Source of the DNA: Pelagicoccus sp.
GTDB taxonomy: Bacteria > Verrucomicrobiota > Verrucomicrobiia > Opitutales > Opitutaceae
Direction of reading: 5' to 3'
DNA length: 59,399 nucleotides
NCBI GenBank assembly: GCA_028284635.1
Contig: JANQRJ010000049.1
Coordinates: 1 to 59,399, forward strand
Within the stretch, counting starts at the first letter, position 1, and the number at the start of each line of letters is the position of its first letter. Both the position numbers and the translations under genes were made by a program. Below are positions 7,949-16,497 of the stretch, one piece after another. The notes under the pieces were generated by a model, which worked only from the letters and a program-made list of their open reading frames with translations, made no database searches and was not told the origin of the DNA.

Positions 7949-8494
7949 ATGTGGGAATGGATCAAAGGAACTGGAGCATTTTGGTCGACTGCGGGCGAAT
8001 ACGGCTGGTCGGCTGCTAGCTGGGCGTTGTTGAGCCTGAGTGCGGCGATGGGCTTGCTGGGCGTGGTGATTCCTGTCATCCCGGGAGCAATTGTCCTCTT
8101 GGTGGGGGCTTTGCTTTTCCATTGGATGTCGCCGGGCTGGTTGAGCTGGTGGACGATTGGAGTTCTGGGGGCGATGGTTGTCTTGGACAGAGTAGTGGAT
8201 TTTGTCGGCACCGCTGCCGGCACCAAATGGTTTGGCGGTACGAAATGGGGGATTTTTGGAGCTTTGACCGGAGGTTTGGTGGGCCTTTTCTTCGGTCCGT
8301 TTGGCTTGATATTTGGACCGGTGATCGGGGCGTTCGCCTTCGAGCTGGCATGGGCGAGACGGCATCCGAAGCAAGCAGCTCGCTCGGGACTGGGAGCTGG
8401 GGTTGGCTTTGGACTCTCGATGTTGGGTCGACTTGGCGTGTGTCTGCTAATGCTGGCGGCTTTGGGTGTGGATCTGTTTTGGTACTCAGGCTGA
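7949..8494 (+). CDS. DUF456 family membrane protein
   Basis: About 181 residues from the ATG at 7949. The frame stays open upstream to 7844, but the extra residues are not membrane-like and begin inside the palindrome. The body shows DUF456 features: LGVVIPVIPGAIVLLVGALLFHW, a glycine-rich KWFGGTKWGIFGALTGG region, then FGPFGLIFGPVIGAFAFEL and a final hydrophobic helix. About four membrane segments are predicted. The function of the family is unknown. It is convergent with glnA, separated by the glnA terminator. Confidence 0.8.
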   Translation: MWEWIKGTGAFWSTAGEYGWSAASWALLSLSAAMGLLGVVIPVIPGAIVLLVGALLFHWMSPGWLSWWTIGVLGAMVVLDRVVDFVGTAAGTKWFGGTKWGIFGALTGGLVGLFFGPFGLIFGPVIGAFAFELAWARRHPKQAARSGLGAGVGFGLSMLGRLGVCLLMLAALGVDLFWYSG

Positions 8495-8537
8495 AGCGCG
8501 TTTCCGTCTAGATCACGGAAGGCTTCCGGCGAAGAGC

Positions 8538-8567
8538 AAAAAAGCGGCTCCGTTGGAACGGAGCCGC
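8538..8567 (-). terminator. Rho-independent terminator of glnA
   Basis: On the minus strand, a stem of GCGGCTCCGTT and its complement (8567-8544, 2-nt loop) is followed by a run of six T (8543-8538). It lies 40 bp past the glnA stop codon. Confidence 0.92.
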
Positions 8568-8606
8568 CTTGGAAAGAGTTGTTTGGATCCTGGGTCGAGC
8601 GTTCGA

Positions 8607-9626
8607 CTACGAGGTCGGGACTTCCGCGATCGTCTTGAGGACGCGGGAGCAGATCTGGTATGGATCTCCTTGGGAGTTCGGTCGGCGGTCTTCGAGGTAG
8701 CCCTTGTAGGCGTCGTCTTTCACGAAGCTGTGCGGTACGCGGATGGATGCGCCGCGGTCGGCCACGCCCCAGGAGAACATGTCGATGGACTGGGTTTCGT
8801 GCAGACCGGTGAGGCGCATGTGGTTGTCGGGCCCGTAGGCGGCGATGTGCTCCTCGCGATTCTTTTCGAAGGCGTCCATGAGCTTGAGGAAGTAGTCCTT
8901 GCCGCCGACTTCGCGCATGTACTTCGTGGAGAAATTGCAGTGCATGCCGGAGCCGTTCCAGTCGCCCTGGAAGGGCTTGCAATGCCACTCGACGTCGACC
9001 TCGTACTTTTCGCAGAGGCGGAGAAGGAGGTAGCGGGCGACCCACATCTCGTCGGCGCAGCGCTTGGAACCCTTGCCGAAGATCTGGAATTCCCACTGGC
9101 CCTTGGCGACTTCGGCGTTGATGCCTTCGTGGTTGATGCCGGCGGCGAGACAGGCGTCGAGGTGCTCGTCTACGATTTCGCGGGCGATGCTGCCTACGTT
9201 GGTGTAGCCCACGCCGGTGTAGTATTCGCCTTGCGGGCTGGGATAGCCGTCTTCGGGCCAGCCGAGGGGGCGACCGTCTTGGTAGAGAAAGTACTCTTGC
9301 TCGAGTCCGAACCAGGCGTCCTCGTCGTCGAGGATGGTCGCGCGGTGGTTGCTGGGATGTGGAGTGACGCCGTCGGGCATCATGACTTCGCACATGACGA
9401 TGTATGCGTTGTCGCCGCGCAGAGCGTCGGGGAAAAGCGCTACTGGCTTGAGCAAGCAGTCAGAGCTGCTGCCTTCCGCCTGCTGGGTCGAGCTGCCGTC
9501 GAATCCCCACATGGGGCAGTCCTCGAATGATTTGGGCGCTTCGCTTGCGATGCGGGTTTTTCCACGGAGATTTGGTACGGGCGTGTAGCCGTCTAGCCAA
9601 ATGTACTCGAGCTTGAATTTTGCCAT
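8607..9626 (-). CDS. glnA: Glutamine synthetase, type II (eukaryote-like)
   Basis: The 339-residue product makes glutamine from glutamate, ammonia and ATP. It is much shorter than the usual bacterial GSI (about 470) and matches the GSII class. Landmarks are LEYIWLDGY, the WGFDGSSTQQAEG substrate loop, GLEQEYFLY, GQWEFQIFG (metal-binding Glu), GDWNGSGMHCNFSTK (ATP/glutamate site) and DRGASIRVP. GSII lacks the adenylylation Tyr loop of GSI, so control is probably transcriptional or by feedback. It is monocistronic with its own terminator. No nitrogen regulator is adjacent. Confidence 0.95.
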   Translation of the reverse strand: MAKFKLEYIWLDGYTPVPNLRGKTRIASEAPKSFEDCPMWGFDGSSTQQAEGSSSDCLLKPVALFPDALRGDNAYIVMCEVMMPDGVTPHPSNHRATILDDEDAWFGLEQEYFLYQDGRPLGWPEDGYPSPQGEYYTGVGYTNVGSIAREIVDEHLDACLAAGINHEGINAEVAKGQWEFQIFGKGSKRCADEMWVARYLLLRLCEKYEVDVEWHCKPFQGDWNGSGMHCNFSTKYMREVGGKDYFLKLMDAFEKNREEHIAAYGPDNHMRLTGLHETQSIDMFSWGVADRGASIRVPHSFVKDDAYKGYLEDRRPNSQGDPYQICSRVLKTIAEVPTS

Positions 9627-9818
9627 TAGATCTTAGGTTTTATTGTAGGGTTTGGAATGAGTCCCGAGTTCGTGGAGGATTGCAGGCATGCGTTTCCTTC
9701 CCCGGCGGGACGGAGCATCGAGAAAGCAAATGATGCGCCCGTTTTCAACCAATTTTACTTTTCCCTTTCAAATCATAGATTTGGCTCACACTTTTACCCG
9801 GAAAGCTCAAATTCGATC

Positions 9819-10265
9819 ATGCGAGAGATCAAAGATACGCAAAGGGCTGTAGTCAGAATTGGCTACGATGGCAGGGTGCACAAGCGCTATCGGGGTCCGT
9901 TGGCCAAGGAACGCTACGAAAACGAGACCCGCGTGCTTAAGTACTTGCAGGACAAGGGCTGCTCTTTTGTTCCGCAGCTCTTGGAGGAGCGCCCGGAAGA
10001 GCTCTACATAGTCACGACCAACTGTGGGCATCCGGTTTCGCGGATCAATCCGGACAAGGAGAGGCACATCTTCCAGGAGCTGGAGAAGTGTGGGGTAAGG
10101 CACGGCGATCCTTTTGCTCGAAATATCACGTATAGTGGACATCTCGGCCGCTTTTGCGTGATCGATTTCGAGTTCGCCACGATTCTGGAGACGGGCGAAG
10201 GGTTGACTCAGGCAGAAGCGGAGGCGAAGCGACCCAAGGGAAATGAGCGAGAGCGGGAAAGTTGA
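9819..10265 (+). CDS. Minimal protein-kinase-like protein
   Basis: 148 residues from the ATG at 9819; the frame is open further upstream but that part looks non-coding. It shows the bare kinase core: a candidate ATP-binding Lys at 22 (VHKRYRGP), a hinge-like ELYIVTTN, the catalytic loop VRHGDPFARN (Asp97, Asn102) and the metal-binding VIDFEF (Asp116). This resembles RIO/Kdo-kinase-like or aminoglycoside phosphotransferase-like small kinases, but lacks a glycine-rich loop I can identify and is very short. It overlaps the start of the PP2C gene by 23 bp, so the kinase-like and phosphatase proteins are translated together and may act on the same target. Confidence 0.72.
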   Translation: MREIKDTQRAVVRIGYDGRVHKRYRGPLAKERYENETRVLKYLQDKGCSFVPQLLEERPEELYIVTTNCGHPVSRINPDKERHIFQELEKCGVRHGDPFARNITYSGHLGRFCVIDFEFATILETGEGLTQAEAEAKRPKGNERERES

Positions 10266-11094
10266 ATCCGAACCGGCTAGTGGTCAGCGTCTGCGCTGGA
10301 ACGGCCTGACCCACCCTGGACGTTTCCGCAAGAACAACGAGGACGCTTTCCTGGCTCTGAATTTCGATGCCCAGGAGCTCCGCTATCTCGGCAAGAACGG
10401 AGATGCTGGCTGGGACAGAGGGGATTTCGTCTTCGCGGTGAGCGATGGTATGGGCGGGGCGAATGCTGGAGAGTTCGCCAGCCGCATCGCAGTGCAGAAA
10501 ATCACGGAGCTATTGCCCAAGAGTTTTAGCTTGGATGCGATCGGAGTATCGCACGGCTTTGTGGACATCCTTCAGGAGCTCTTTCAGGGCATCCATGATG
10601 AGATGACCGACATGTCTCGCCACTACGAGGAGCTTCGCGGCATGGGCGCTACGCTTAGTTTGGGTTGGTTTTCGCCTGGTTGGCTGCACTTCTGTCATAT
10701 TGGCGACAGCCGGATCTACTACTTGCCGGCTGCTGGAGGAATCAAGCAGCTCACTCATGACCACAGTCGCGTGGGCGAACTGCAACGCTCTGGAAAACTC
10801 AATGAGCGTGAGGCCCGCAACCATCCTGATCGTCACGTGTTGGACCAGGCTCTTGGTGGACAGACCGCCAGTATCCACCCGCAACTCGGTTCGGTTGGCA
10901 TCGAGACAGGCGATCGTTTCCTGTTCTGTTCCGATGGCGTCAACCTGGGGGTTTGGGATCGTCGGATCGAGGAGCTCATGCGTCAACCGCCTGCTCGTTT
11001 CGCCGAGCTGGATCCCGCAAACCGATTGGTCACTGACTCCATGGAAGAGTCTGGTCGAGACAATCTGACGGCCGTGGTGGTGGAGGTCCTGTGA
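10243..11094 (+). CDS. PP2C-family serine/threonine phosphatase
   Basis: A 283-residue soluble Mn/Mg-dependent phosphatase that should remove phosphate from Ser/Thr of proteins. The PP2C motifs appear in order: HPGRFRKNNEDAF, FAVSDGMGGANAGEFAS (metal-binding Asp and Gly), GMGATL, HIGDSRIYYL, QLTHDHS, FLFCSDGVN and DNLTAVVV. The catalytic domain fills the whole protein; there is no membrane segment. It overlaps the kinase-like gene upstream by 23 bp, which suggests a reversible phosphorylation pair. The nearest downstream gene is convergent ilvB. Confidence 0.92.
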   Translation: MSESGKVESEPASGQRLRWNGLTHPGRFRKNNEDAFLALNFDAQELRYLGKNGDAGWDRGDFVFAVSDGMGGANAGEFASRIAVQKITELLPKSFSLDAIGVSHGFVDILQELFQGIHDEMTDMSRHYEELRGMGATLSLGWFSPGWLHFCHIGDSRIYYLPAAGGIKQLTHDHSRVGELQRSGKLNEREARNHPDRHVLDQALGGQTASIHPQLGSVGIETGDRFLFCSDGVNLGVWDRRIEELMRQPPARFAELDPANRLVTDSMEESGRDNLTAVVVEVL

Positions 11095-11186
11095 GCGAGT
11101 AGTTTTCGCGTTCTCACGAACGCGGCTACAATTCCTCCACGATCGCATTGCAGGATCTATTCTTCGCGGACGCGGGCTGATTGACT

Positions 11187-11262
11187 CCTGGGAACGCGGG
11201 CGGCTCGCCCGCAACTTCTATTGTACTTTCTAGAATGCGGGCGAGCCGCCCGCGTTCCCAGG
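11187..11262. repeat. Inverted repeat, GGGAACGCGGGCGGC family
   Basis: Two 26-bp arms (11187-11212 and 11237-11262) are exact complements, each containing an inner hairpin GCGGGC/GCCCGC. The same element, with two changes, is at 35881-35954. It ends five bases before the ilvB stop codon, which lies in a GTAG on the minus strand. Confidence 0.9.
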
Positions 11263-11266
11263 AAGT

Positions 11267-13048
11267 CTACCGCACGATCATCTGGTCGACGGTCTTGCCT
11301 GCGGGTATCATGGGCAGAACGTGTTCGTCGTAAGGGGTGATGACGTCGAGCAGGAAGGCTTCTTTGCTGTCGATCATCTCCTGGACCGCGTCGCGGAGCT
11401 CGCTCTTCTTGTGCACTCGGCGGGCGGGTAGGCCGAAGCCATTGGCGATTGTCACATAATCTGGATACAGGGCATCGATGTTTTCCGGCGAGCCTATGTT
11501 GTTCTCGTCGCCTAGGATCGTGTTGCCGCGAACGCTGTTGTAGAAGCGATCTTCCCACTGGACCACCATGCCGAGATGCTGGTTGTTGAGTATCATGGCC
11601 TTGGCAGCGATCTTCTCGATCTTGGCGGTGGCTAGCTCCTGCACGTTCATGACGAAGGACCCGTCGCCGTCGATATCGACGACTTCGCGGTCCGGGCACG
11701 CGACCTTCGCCCCGAGGGCGGCTGGGTAGCCATAGCCCATGGAGCCGAGACCGAGCGAGGAAATGAGGCTGCGCGGGTGGTTGAAGTCGTAGAATTGGGC
11801 GGCGAACATCTGGTGCTGGCCGACTCCGGTAGTGATGATCGCCTCGCCGCCGGTGAGCTCGAAGAGGGTTTGCACGGCGTGCTGGGGCAGGATGTGCTCG
11901 TTTTCCTTGAAGGAGAATGGGTAGTCGCGCTTCCACTCGGCGCATTGCTGATGCCAGGCTTCGAGATTTGGTTTTCTGAAGCCTTTCGGTCCCATTAGCT
12001 CGAGCATGCGGCCGATGGCGTACTTGATGTCGGAGACGATCGGGTGGTGGACGATCTTGTTCTTGTTGTGCTCGGAGGGATCGACGTCGATGTGCACGAT
12101 CTCCGCCTGTGGCGCGAATTTGGATACATCACCGGTGATACGGTCGTCGAAGCGGGCTCCGAAAGTGAGCAGCAAGTCGGACTGGTGTACGGCCCAGTTG
12201 CCGTAGGCGGAACCGTGCATGCCGAACCACTTGAGGGACAGCTCGTGGGTTTCGGGGAAGCTGCCGACGCCCATGAGGGTCGAGGCGGCGGGGATGCCAG
12301 TGCGTTCGACGAACTCGGAGAGTTCCTGGTGAGCCTCGGCGGAGACGATGCCGCCTCCGAAGTAGATCATGGGACGCTTGGCGTCTTCGATGAGGCGGAG
12401 GACGTTTTCCAGTTCGCGATCCGAGGCGTGAGCAGGGATTTTGGTCTCCCGATAGGGCACGTCGTCGGGCCATTCGGGCGTGATGGGGGCTTGCTGGATG
12501 TCTTTGGGGATGTCGATGACGACGGGTCCTGGGCGGCCGGTGGTGGCGATCTTGAAGGCTTCCTTCATGATGCGGGGGAGTTCGGTCACGTCGAGGACGA
12601 GGTAGGAGTGCTTGACCACGGGAAGGGTCATGCCGAAGAAGTCGGTTTCCTGGAAGGCGGCCTTGCCGATGAACTTGGAGTAGACTTGGCCGGTGATGCA
12701 GATCAGCGGGGTGCTATCCATGAAGGCGTCGGCGATGGCGGTCATGAGGTTGGTGGCGCCGGGACCGCTGGTGGCCATGCATACGCCGGGTCGACCGCTG
12801 GCGCGGGCATAGCCCTCTGCGGCGAAGGAGCCGCCTTGCTCGTGCCGAGGAAGGATGGTTCGGATGTCGCTCTTGCGCTTCGCGAGCGACTGGTGCATCT
12901 CGAGCGAGGCGCCGCCGGGATAGGCGAAGATGGTGTCGACACCTTCGCGTATCAGCGCTTCGACTACGACGTCGGCTCCGTTCATTTGCTGGGACTGGGA
13001 GTCGGTATTCGGGGTTGCGGGCGTCTGGCTGTCTGTTTCTGCGCTCAT
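11267..13048 (-). CDS. ilvB: Acetolactate synthase, large (catalytic) subunit
   Basis: The 593-residue ThDP enzyme condenses pyruvate (with pyruvate or 2-oxobutyrate) in the first common step of valine/leucine/isoleucine synthesis. Visible features are [15 protein letters not shown], the catalytic-Glu segment [31 protein letters not shown], the FAD-linked middle domain (GARFDDR) and the ThDP motif [11 protein letters not shown] through [10 protein letters not shown]. The protein has an extra hydrophilic 25 residues at the N-terminus. No regulatory subunit ilvN is adjacent, unlike in many bacteria; accA follows upstream on the same strand. Leucine genes lie 20 kb away. Confidence 0.95.
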   Translation of the reverse strand: MSAETDSQTPATPNTDSQSQQMNGADVVVEALIREGVDTIFAYPGGASLEMHQSLAKRKSDIRTILPRHEQGGSFAAEGYARASGRPGVCMATSGPGATNLMTAIADAFMDSTPLICITGQVYSKFIGKAAFQETDFFGMTLPVVKHSYLVLDVTELPRIMKEAFKIATTGRPGPVVIDIPKDIQQAPITPEWPDDVPYRETKIPAHASDRELENVLRLIEDAKRPMIYFGGGIVSAEAHQELSEFVERTGIPAASTLMGVGSFPETHELSLKWFGMHGSAYGNWAVHQSDLLLTFGARFDDRITGDVSKFAPQAEIVHIDVDPSEHNKNKIVHHPIVSDIKYAIGRMLELMGPKGFRKPNLEAWHQQCAEWKRDYPFSFKENEHILPQHAVQTLFELTGGEAIITTGVGQHQMFAAQFYDFNHPRSLISSLGLGSMGYGYPAALGAKVACPDREVVDIDGDGSFVMNVQELATAKIEKIAAKAMILNNQHLGMVVQWEDRFYNSVRGNTILGDENNIGSPENIDALYPDYVTIANGFGLPARRVHKKSELRDAVQEMIDSKEAFLLDVITPYDEHVLPMIPAGKTVDQMIVR

Positions 13049-13123
13049 GGATTTTGCTTGGGAGAAAGGGACGCGTTTTTGCGAACGCGGCCATATGTCT
13101 TGTTGGAAAGAAGGTTGGTTGGG

Positions 13124-14128
13124 CTAGGAGGCGGCCTCGCTGATGGAGACGATCTTGCCGTCGGAGAGTTCTTCCTCCATCACGCCGATGTGGCGGAAGC
13201 GTTCGTAGCGGTTCTTTTCGAGCTGGTCGAGCGGGAGCGCCTTGAGCTTCGCGAGTTCCTCGCGCAGGGCGTCGCCGAGCTTCTTGGCTGCGGCGTCGGT
13301 GTCGTTGTGGGCTCCGCCGAGCGGTTCGCCGATGATCTTGTCTACGGCCCCGAGCTTGACGAGGTCGTTCCCGCTTAGCTTGAGGGCTTCGGCGGCTTGG
13401 GGAGCGTTGGCTCGATCCTTCCAGAGAATGGCGGCGCAGCCTTCGGGGGAGATGACGGAGTAGTAGGCGTTTTCGAGGATGAAGACGGTGTCGGCGACGG
13501 CGATGCCGAGCGCTCCGCCGGAGCCGCCTTCTCCGATGATAGTGGCGACAACAGGGGTTTGCAGGACGGACATTTCGCGCAGGTTGAGGGCGATGGCTTC
13601 CGATACGTGGCGCTCTTCGGAGCCTACGCCTGGGTAGGCGCCTGGGGTGTCGACGAAGGTGATGACCGGGAGGCTGAACTTCTCGGCCATTTTCATGAGG
13701 CGCAGGGCTTTGCGGTAGCCTTCGGGATTGGGCATGCCGAAGTTGCGCATGAGGTTTTCGCGGGTGTTGCGGCCCTTTTGCTGGGCAATGATCATGACGG
13801 CTTGCCCGTCGAGGAAGGCGGTGCCGCCGATGATGGAGCGGTCGTCGCGATAGGAGCGGTCGCCGTGCAGCTCCTGAAATCCGGTAAAGATGCGTTCGAT
13901 GTAGTCGAGGGCGTAGGGGCGTTTGGGGTGGCGGGCGAGCTGGACGCGTTGCCAGGGGGAGAGGTTGGAGTAGATGGATTTCTTGGTCTCCGCGATCTTC
14001 TGTTCGATGGCGCGGATCTCCTTGGAAACGTCTATATTGTTCTCGTTTGACAGCTGGTGAAGGTTTTCCAGCTGCTCAATCAGTCCGCGAAGCGGCTGTT
14101 CGAAGTCGAGCACGTATTTCTTGTCCAT
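13124..14128 (-). CDS. accA: Acetyl-CoA carboxylase carboxyltransferase, alpha subunit
   Basis: 334 residues, close to the usual 320. With AccD it transfers the carboxyl group from biotin carboxyl-carrier protein to acetyl-CoA, giving malonyl-CoA for fatty acid synthesis. Family blocks seen are LSPWQRVQLARHPKRPYALD, FQELHGDRSYRDD, GRNTRENLMRNFGMPNPEGYRKALRLM (quoted in parts: NFGMPNPEGYRKALRLMKMA), FVDTPGAYPGVGSEERHVSE and IGEGGSGGALGI. accD is not in the window. The gene is 75 bp upstream of ilvB on the same strand and could share its transcript. Confidence 0.96.
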   Translation of the reverse strand: MDKKYVLDFEQPLRGLIEQLENLHQLSNENNIDVSKEIRAIEQKIAETKKSIYSNLSPWQRVQLARHPKRPYALDYIERIFTGFQELHGDRSYRDDRSIIGGTAFLDGQAVMIIAQQKGRNTRENLMRNFGMPNPEGYRKALRLMKMAEKFSLPVITFVDTPGAYPGVGSEERHVSEAIALNLREMSVLQTPVVATIIGEGGSGGALGIAVADTVFILENAYYSVISPEGCAAILWKDRANAPQAAEALKLSGNDLVKLGAVDKIIGEPLGGAHNDTDAAAKKLGDALREELAKLKALPLDQLEKNRYERFRHIGVMEEELSDGKIVSISEAAS

Positions 14129-14220
14129 AGGCCTTGCCGTGAAAAGGGGTGGAATCTGGGTGTTAGACTTGGAATGTCGAGGCTTAATGCGGGGGGCTCA
14201 GGGTGGGTTTCAAATCTCTT

Positions 14221-14310
14221 CGAGGTAGGGCCCGATCGCCGAGCGGGCCGCAAAGAATGGATCCTACAGTGTGGCTCCCGCGGTCGGCAGGACGATCGGG
14301 CCTTACCTCG
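14221..14310. repeat. Inverted REP pair, GTAGGGCCCGATCG family
   Basis: CGAGGTAGGGCCCGATCG (14221-14238) is repeated in inverted form at 14293-14310. Each copy is GTAG plus a hairpin (GGCCCG/CGGGCC). A sister element lies at 15998-16074, so the pair brackets the TPR and queA genes. Confidence 0.85.
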
Positions 14311-14369
14311 AAAACCGGACAATCAGGAGCTTTCTGGATTTCCATCACTTCTAAAATACGACCGCGGGT

Positions 14370-14747
14370 TCAGGCGAGATCATCTTCGCCGGGGCTGGAC
14401 TCTGGGTTGGTAAGCTGGTCTTTCCAGCCGGCCATGCGGGCTTGGGCGCCGAAGTGTTCGGCCTTTTCCTTGGAGCCTTTTTCGAGCCAGATACGGGAGA
14501 GGCTGGTGTTGACGAAGAGATCGTCTGGCCGGAGGGCGTGAGCTTTCTCGGCTGCCTCGAGAGCTTCGTCGTAGCGTTTTTCGGAGTAGTAGATTTCGCA
14601 CAGGGCGTGCCAGGCTTCGAAGGCGTCGGGGCTGTCTTCGAGGGCGGCTTTGAGCTTGGCGATACCGGTCTCGGCTTCGCCCATGGTGAAGTCAAAGGTG
14701 GCATCTTCCACGATATTGGTGATGGCGGCTTGCTGGCGGTTTAGCAT
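14370..14747 (-). CDS. Small tetratricopeptide-repeat protein
   Basis: 125 residues without a signal peptide. Two to three TPR units can be read: about 20-53 (GEAETGIAKLKAALEDSPDA), 54-87 (FEAWHALCEIYYSEKRYDEA) and 88-121, with the usual W/L/G/Y/A/P positions. TPRs are protein-docking scaffolds, and the partner is unknown. The gene lies between queA and accA on the same strand and may be cotranscribed with queA, about 110 bp upstream. Repeat units are clear; a specific function is not. Confidence 0.8.
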   Translation of the reverse strand: MLNRQQAAITNIVEDATFDFTMGEAETGIAKLKAALEDSPDAFEAWHALCEIYYSEKRYDEALEAAEKAHALRPDDLFVNTSLSRIWLEKGSKEKAEHFGAQARMAGWKDQLTNPESSPGEDDLA

Positions 14748-14856
14748 GGTGGGAGCGGGTCGGAAGATGTGGCTGGCAGTTCGGCGGGCTCGCCACGGGG
14801 CTATCCGAGGTCCTGGGACATTTAGCGGCGAAAGCTAGAGGGCGGCGTTGGATTTG

Positions 14857-15930
14857 TCAAAGGATGAGCATGGCGTCGCCGTAGCTGAGAAATCGATATT
14901 CACGTTTGATTGCTTCTGCGTAAATCTCTTTCAGCCAATCGATTCCGTCGGTTTGGCCAGGAGAGAGAAAGGCTGAAACGAGACAGAGCAAGGTGGACTT
15001 TGGTTGATGGAAGTTGGTCAGGAGAGCGTCGGTTCCTCGAAACTGGCTTGGCGGATGGATGAAGATGCTGGCTTCGTCTAGATGACGGCCAGGCTGGATG
15101 GCTTGGGCTTTGGCGAGATAGTCCTCGATAGAACGTACGCTGGTGGTGCCTACGCAAATGCGCCTTTTGCCAGGACTGTTGAGGAGGGCTTCTTGCGTGG
15201 CCTCCGGGATTTCGTAGACCTCGCGGTGGATCTGGTGGTCTTCGATTCGCTCAGACTCGAGGGGCTTGAAGGTACCCATGCCGACGTGGAGGACGAGATC
15301 GTGAAAGGTGGCTCCTTTGGTTTCGGCAGCGGCAACGACTTCCGGGGTGAAATGCAGGCCAGCAGTGGGAGCAGCGGCGGCGACGGACTTGTCGTTGGCC
15401 GCGTAGATGGTTTGATAGCGCTCCTTGTCGGCAGAGTCGCGGGCGTCGTCCGTATCGCGTTCGATGTAGGGCGGCAAGGGCATCTTGCCGAGGTCGCTCG
15501 CCATTTCGGCCACGCTCGAGTGCCGTTCCAGGTCGAAGTGGACTCGATACTCGGCGGTTTCCGACTTTTCGATAGCTTTCGCGGTGAAGTAGCCGGGCGA
15601 GGCGAAAGTGGAGCCTGGCGGGAGTCGTTTACCGGGTCGGAGGAGGGTCCACCACTGCGAACCGTCGGAGCTGGCGGGCCGCAGAAGAAGGCACTCGACG
15701 CGGCCTCCGGTGGGCCGCTTCGCGAAGAGTCGGGCGGGGAGGACTTTGGCTTTGTTGCGGAAGAGGAGGTCGCGCGATCCTAGATATTCGGGCAGGTCGT
15801 GGAAATGGCGGTGCTCGATTCGGCGTTCGGCGCGATGGACGACGAGCATGCGGGAAGCGTCGCGCTGGGCGGCTGGTTCCTGAGCGATGCGTTCTGGAGG
15901 GAGATCGTAGTCGAAGCGGTTGCTTTCCAT
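14857..15930 (-). CDS. queA: S-adenosylmethionine:tRNA ribosyltransferase-isomerase
   Basis: 357 residues, the normal QueA length. It transfers and isomerises the ribosyl of SAM onto preQ1 at the tRNA wobble position, the penultimate step of queuosine synthesis for GUN-anticodon tRNAs. Recognised blocks are FDYDLPPERIAQEPAAQRDASRM (quoted in part: IAQEPAAQRDASRMLV), RDLLFRNKAKVLPARLF, AAAPTAGLHFTPE, LHVGMGTFKP, RICVGTTSVRSIE and LLTNFHQPKSTLL. tRNA-Tyr(GUA), a queuosine substrate, lies 370 bp upstream on the same strand, which is probably coincidental. tgt is not in the window. Confidence 0.96.
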   Translation of the reverse strand: MESNRFDYDLPPERIAQEPAAQRDASRMLVVHRAERRIEHRHFHDLPEYLGSRDLLFRNKAKVLPARLFAKRPTGGRVECLLLRPASSDGSQWWTLLRPGKRLPPGSTFASPGYFTAKAIEKSETAEYRVHFDLERHSSVAEMASDLGKMPLPPYIERDTDDARDSADKERYQTIYAANDKSVAAAAPTAGLHFTPEVVAAAETKGATFHDLVLHVGMGTFKPLESERIEDHQIHREVYEIPEATQEALLNSPGKRRICVGTTSVRSIEDYLAKAQAIQPGRHLDEASIFIHPPSQFRGTDALLTNFHQPKSTLLCLVSAFLSPGQTDGIDWLKEIYAEAIKREYRFLSYGDAMLIL

Positions 15931-15997
15931 TTAGTTGGGAGGTGGCGGTTTTAAGTGCGACGGAGTTTGGAAAGCCGCTACGGGACCGGTTTAAACC

Positions 15998-16074
15998 AGG
16001 TAGGGCCCGATCGCCGAGCGGGCCGCGAGGAATGGATCTTGCAAAGCGGCCGGCTCGGCGATCCAGCCCTACCT
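15998..16074. repeat. Inverted REP pair, GTAGGG family (second copy)
   Basis: AGGTAGGGCCCGATCGCCGAG at the left and GGCTCGGCGATC...CCCTACCT at the right form an imperfect inverted pair. The right unit is a variant (GTAGGGCTGGATCGCCGAGCC) of the left one. It lies just upstream of queA. Confidence 0.8.
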
Positions 16075-16123
16075 CGAACGAAGCTCGAGAAACTCTCTCG
16101 GCGACCCTGTTCCGCAGGAGAAA

Positions 16124-16301
16124 TGGTGGTGGGAACAGGATTGGCTGCGTGAGACGCAGGTCCTTCGGACTCATGCTTCGCATGCCCCATCTGCGCTCGC
16201 GTTGCTCGCTCCGTCGAACCTTTCGGTTCTCATCCTGTTCCAATGACGTGTACTGAAAGAACTGGCGGCGAGACTTTCGCGGCGCTGTCCCGCTGAAGAA
16301 G
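16124..16301 (-). repeat. tRNA-Tyr tail unit with repeated tRNA 3' end (rtT-like)
   Basis: On the minus strand, the last 19 nt of tRNA-Tyr including CCA (16320-16302) recur exactly at 16142-16124, a period of 178 bp. Within the unit, 16241-16232 (GGAACAGGAT) is perfectly complementary to the copied tRNA end (16141-16132). The interval holds mini-hairpins: GAACC-GAAA-GGTTC (16229-16216), CATGC/GCATG, GTCC-GAA-GGAC and TGCGT/ACGCA. About 20 nt past each CCA are also similar. A related unit follows tRNA-Pro. Confidence 0.85.
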
Positions 16302-16387
<86 letters not shown>

Positions 16388-16497
16388 GACCTTGGAAAGG
16401 CCGCATAGAGTTAGTCTTTCAAACTAAAGTTCAAGGGAAAATTTGAGAAAAGTCGGACTGGGTTTTAAGGCCTATTTTCGGGTTTTGCCTCGGTCGC

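Noticed and set aside
16124-16142. Second tRNA-Tyr 3' end considered as a degraded second tRNA gene
   Set aside because: Only the last 19 nt are present; no acceptor 5' strand, D arm or anticodon arm precedes it, and the interior is related to the tRNA-Pro tail instead.
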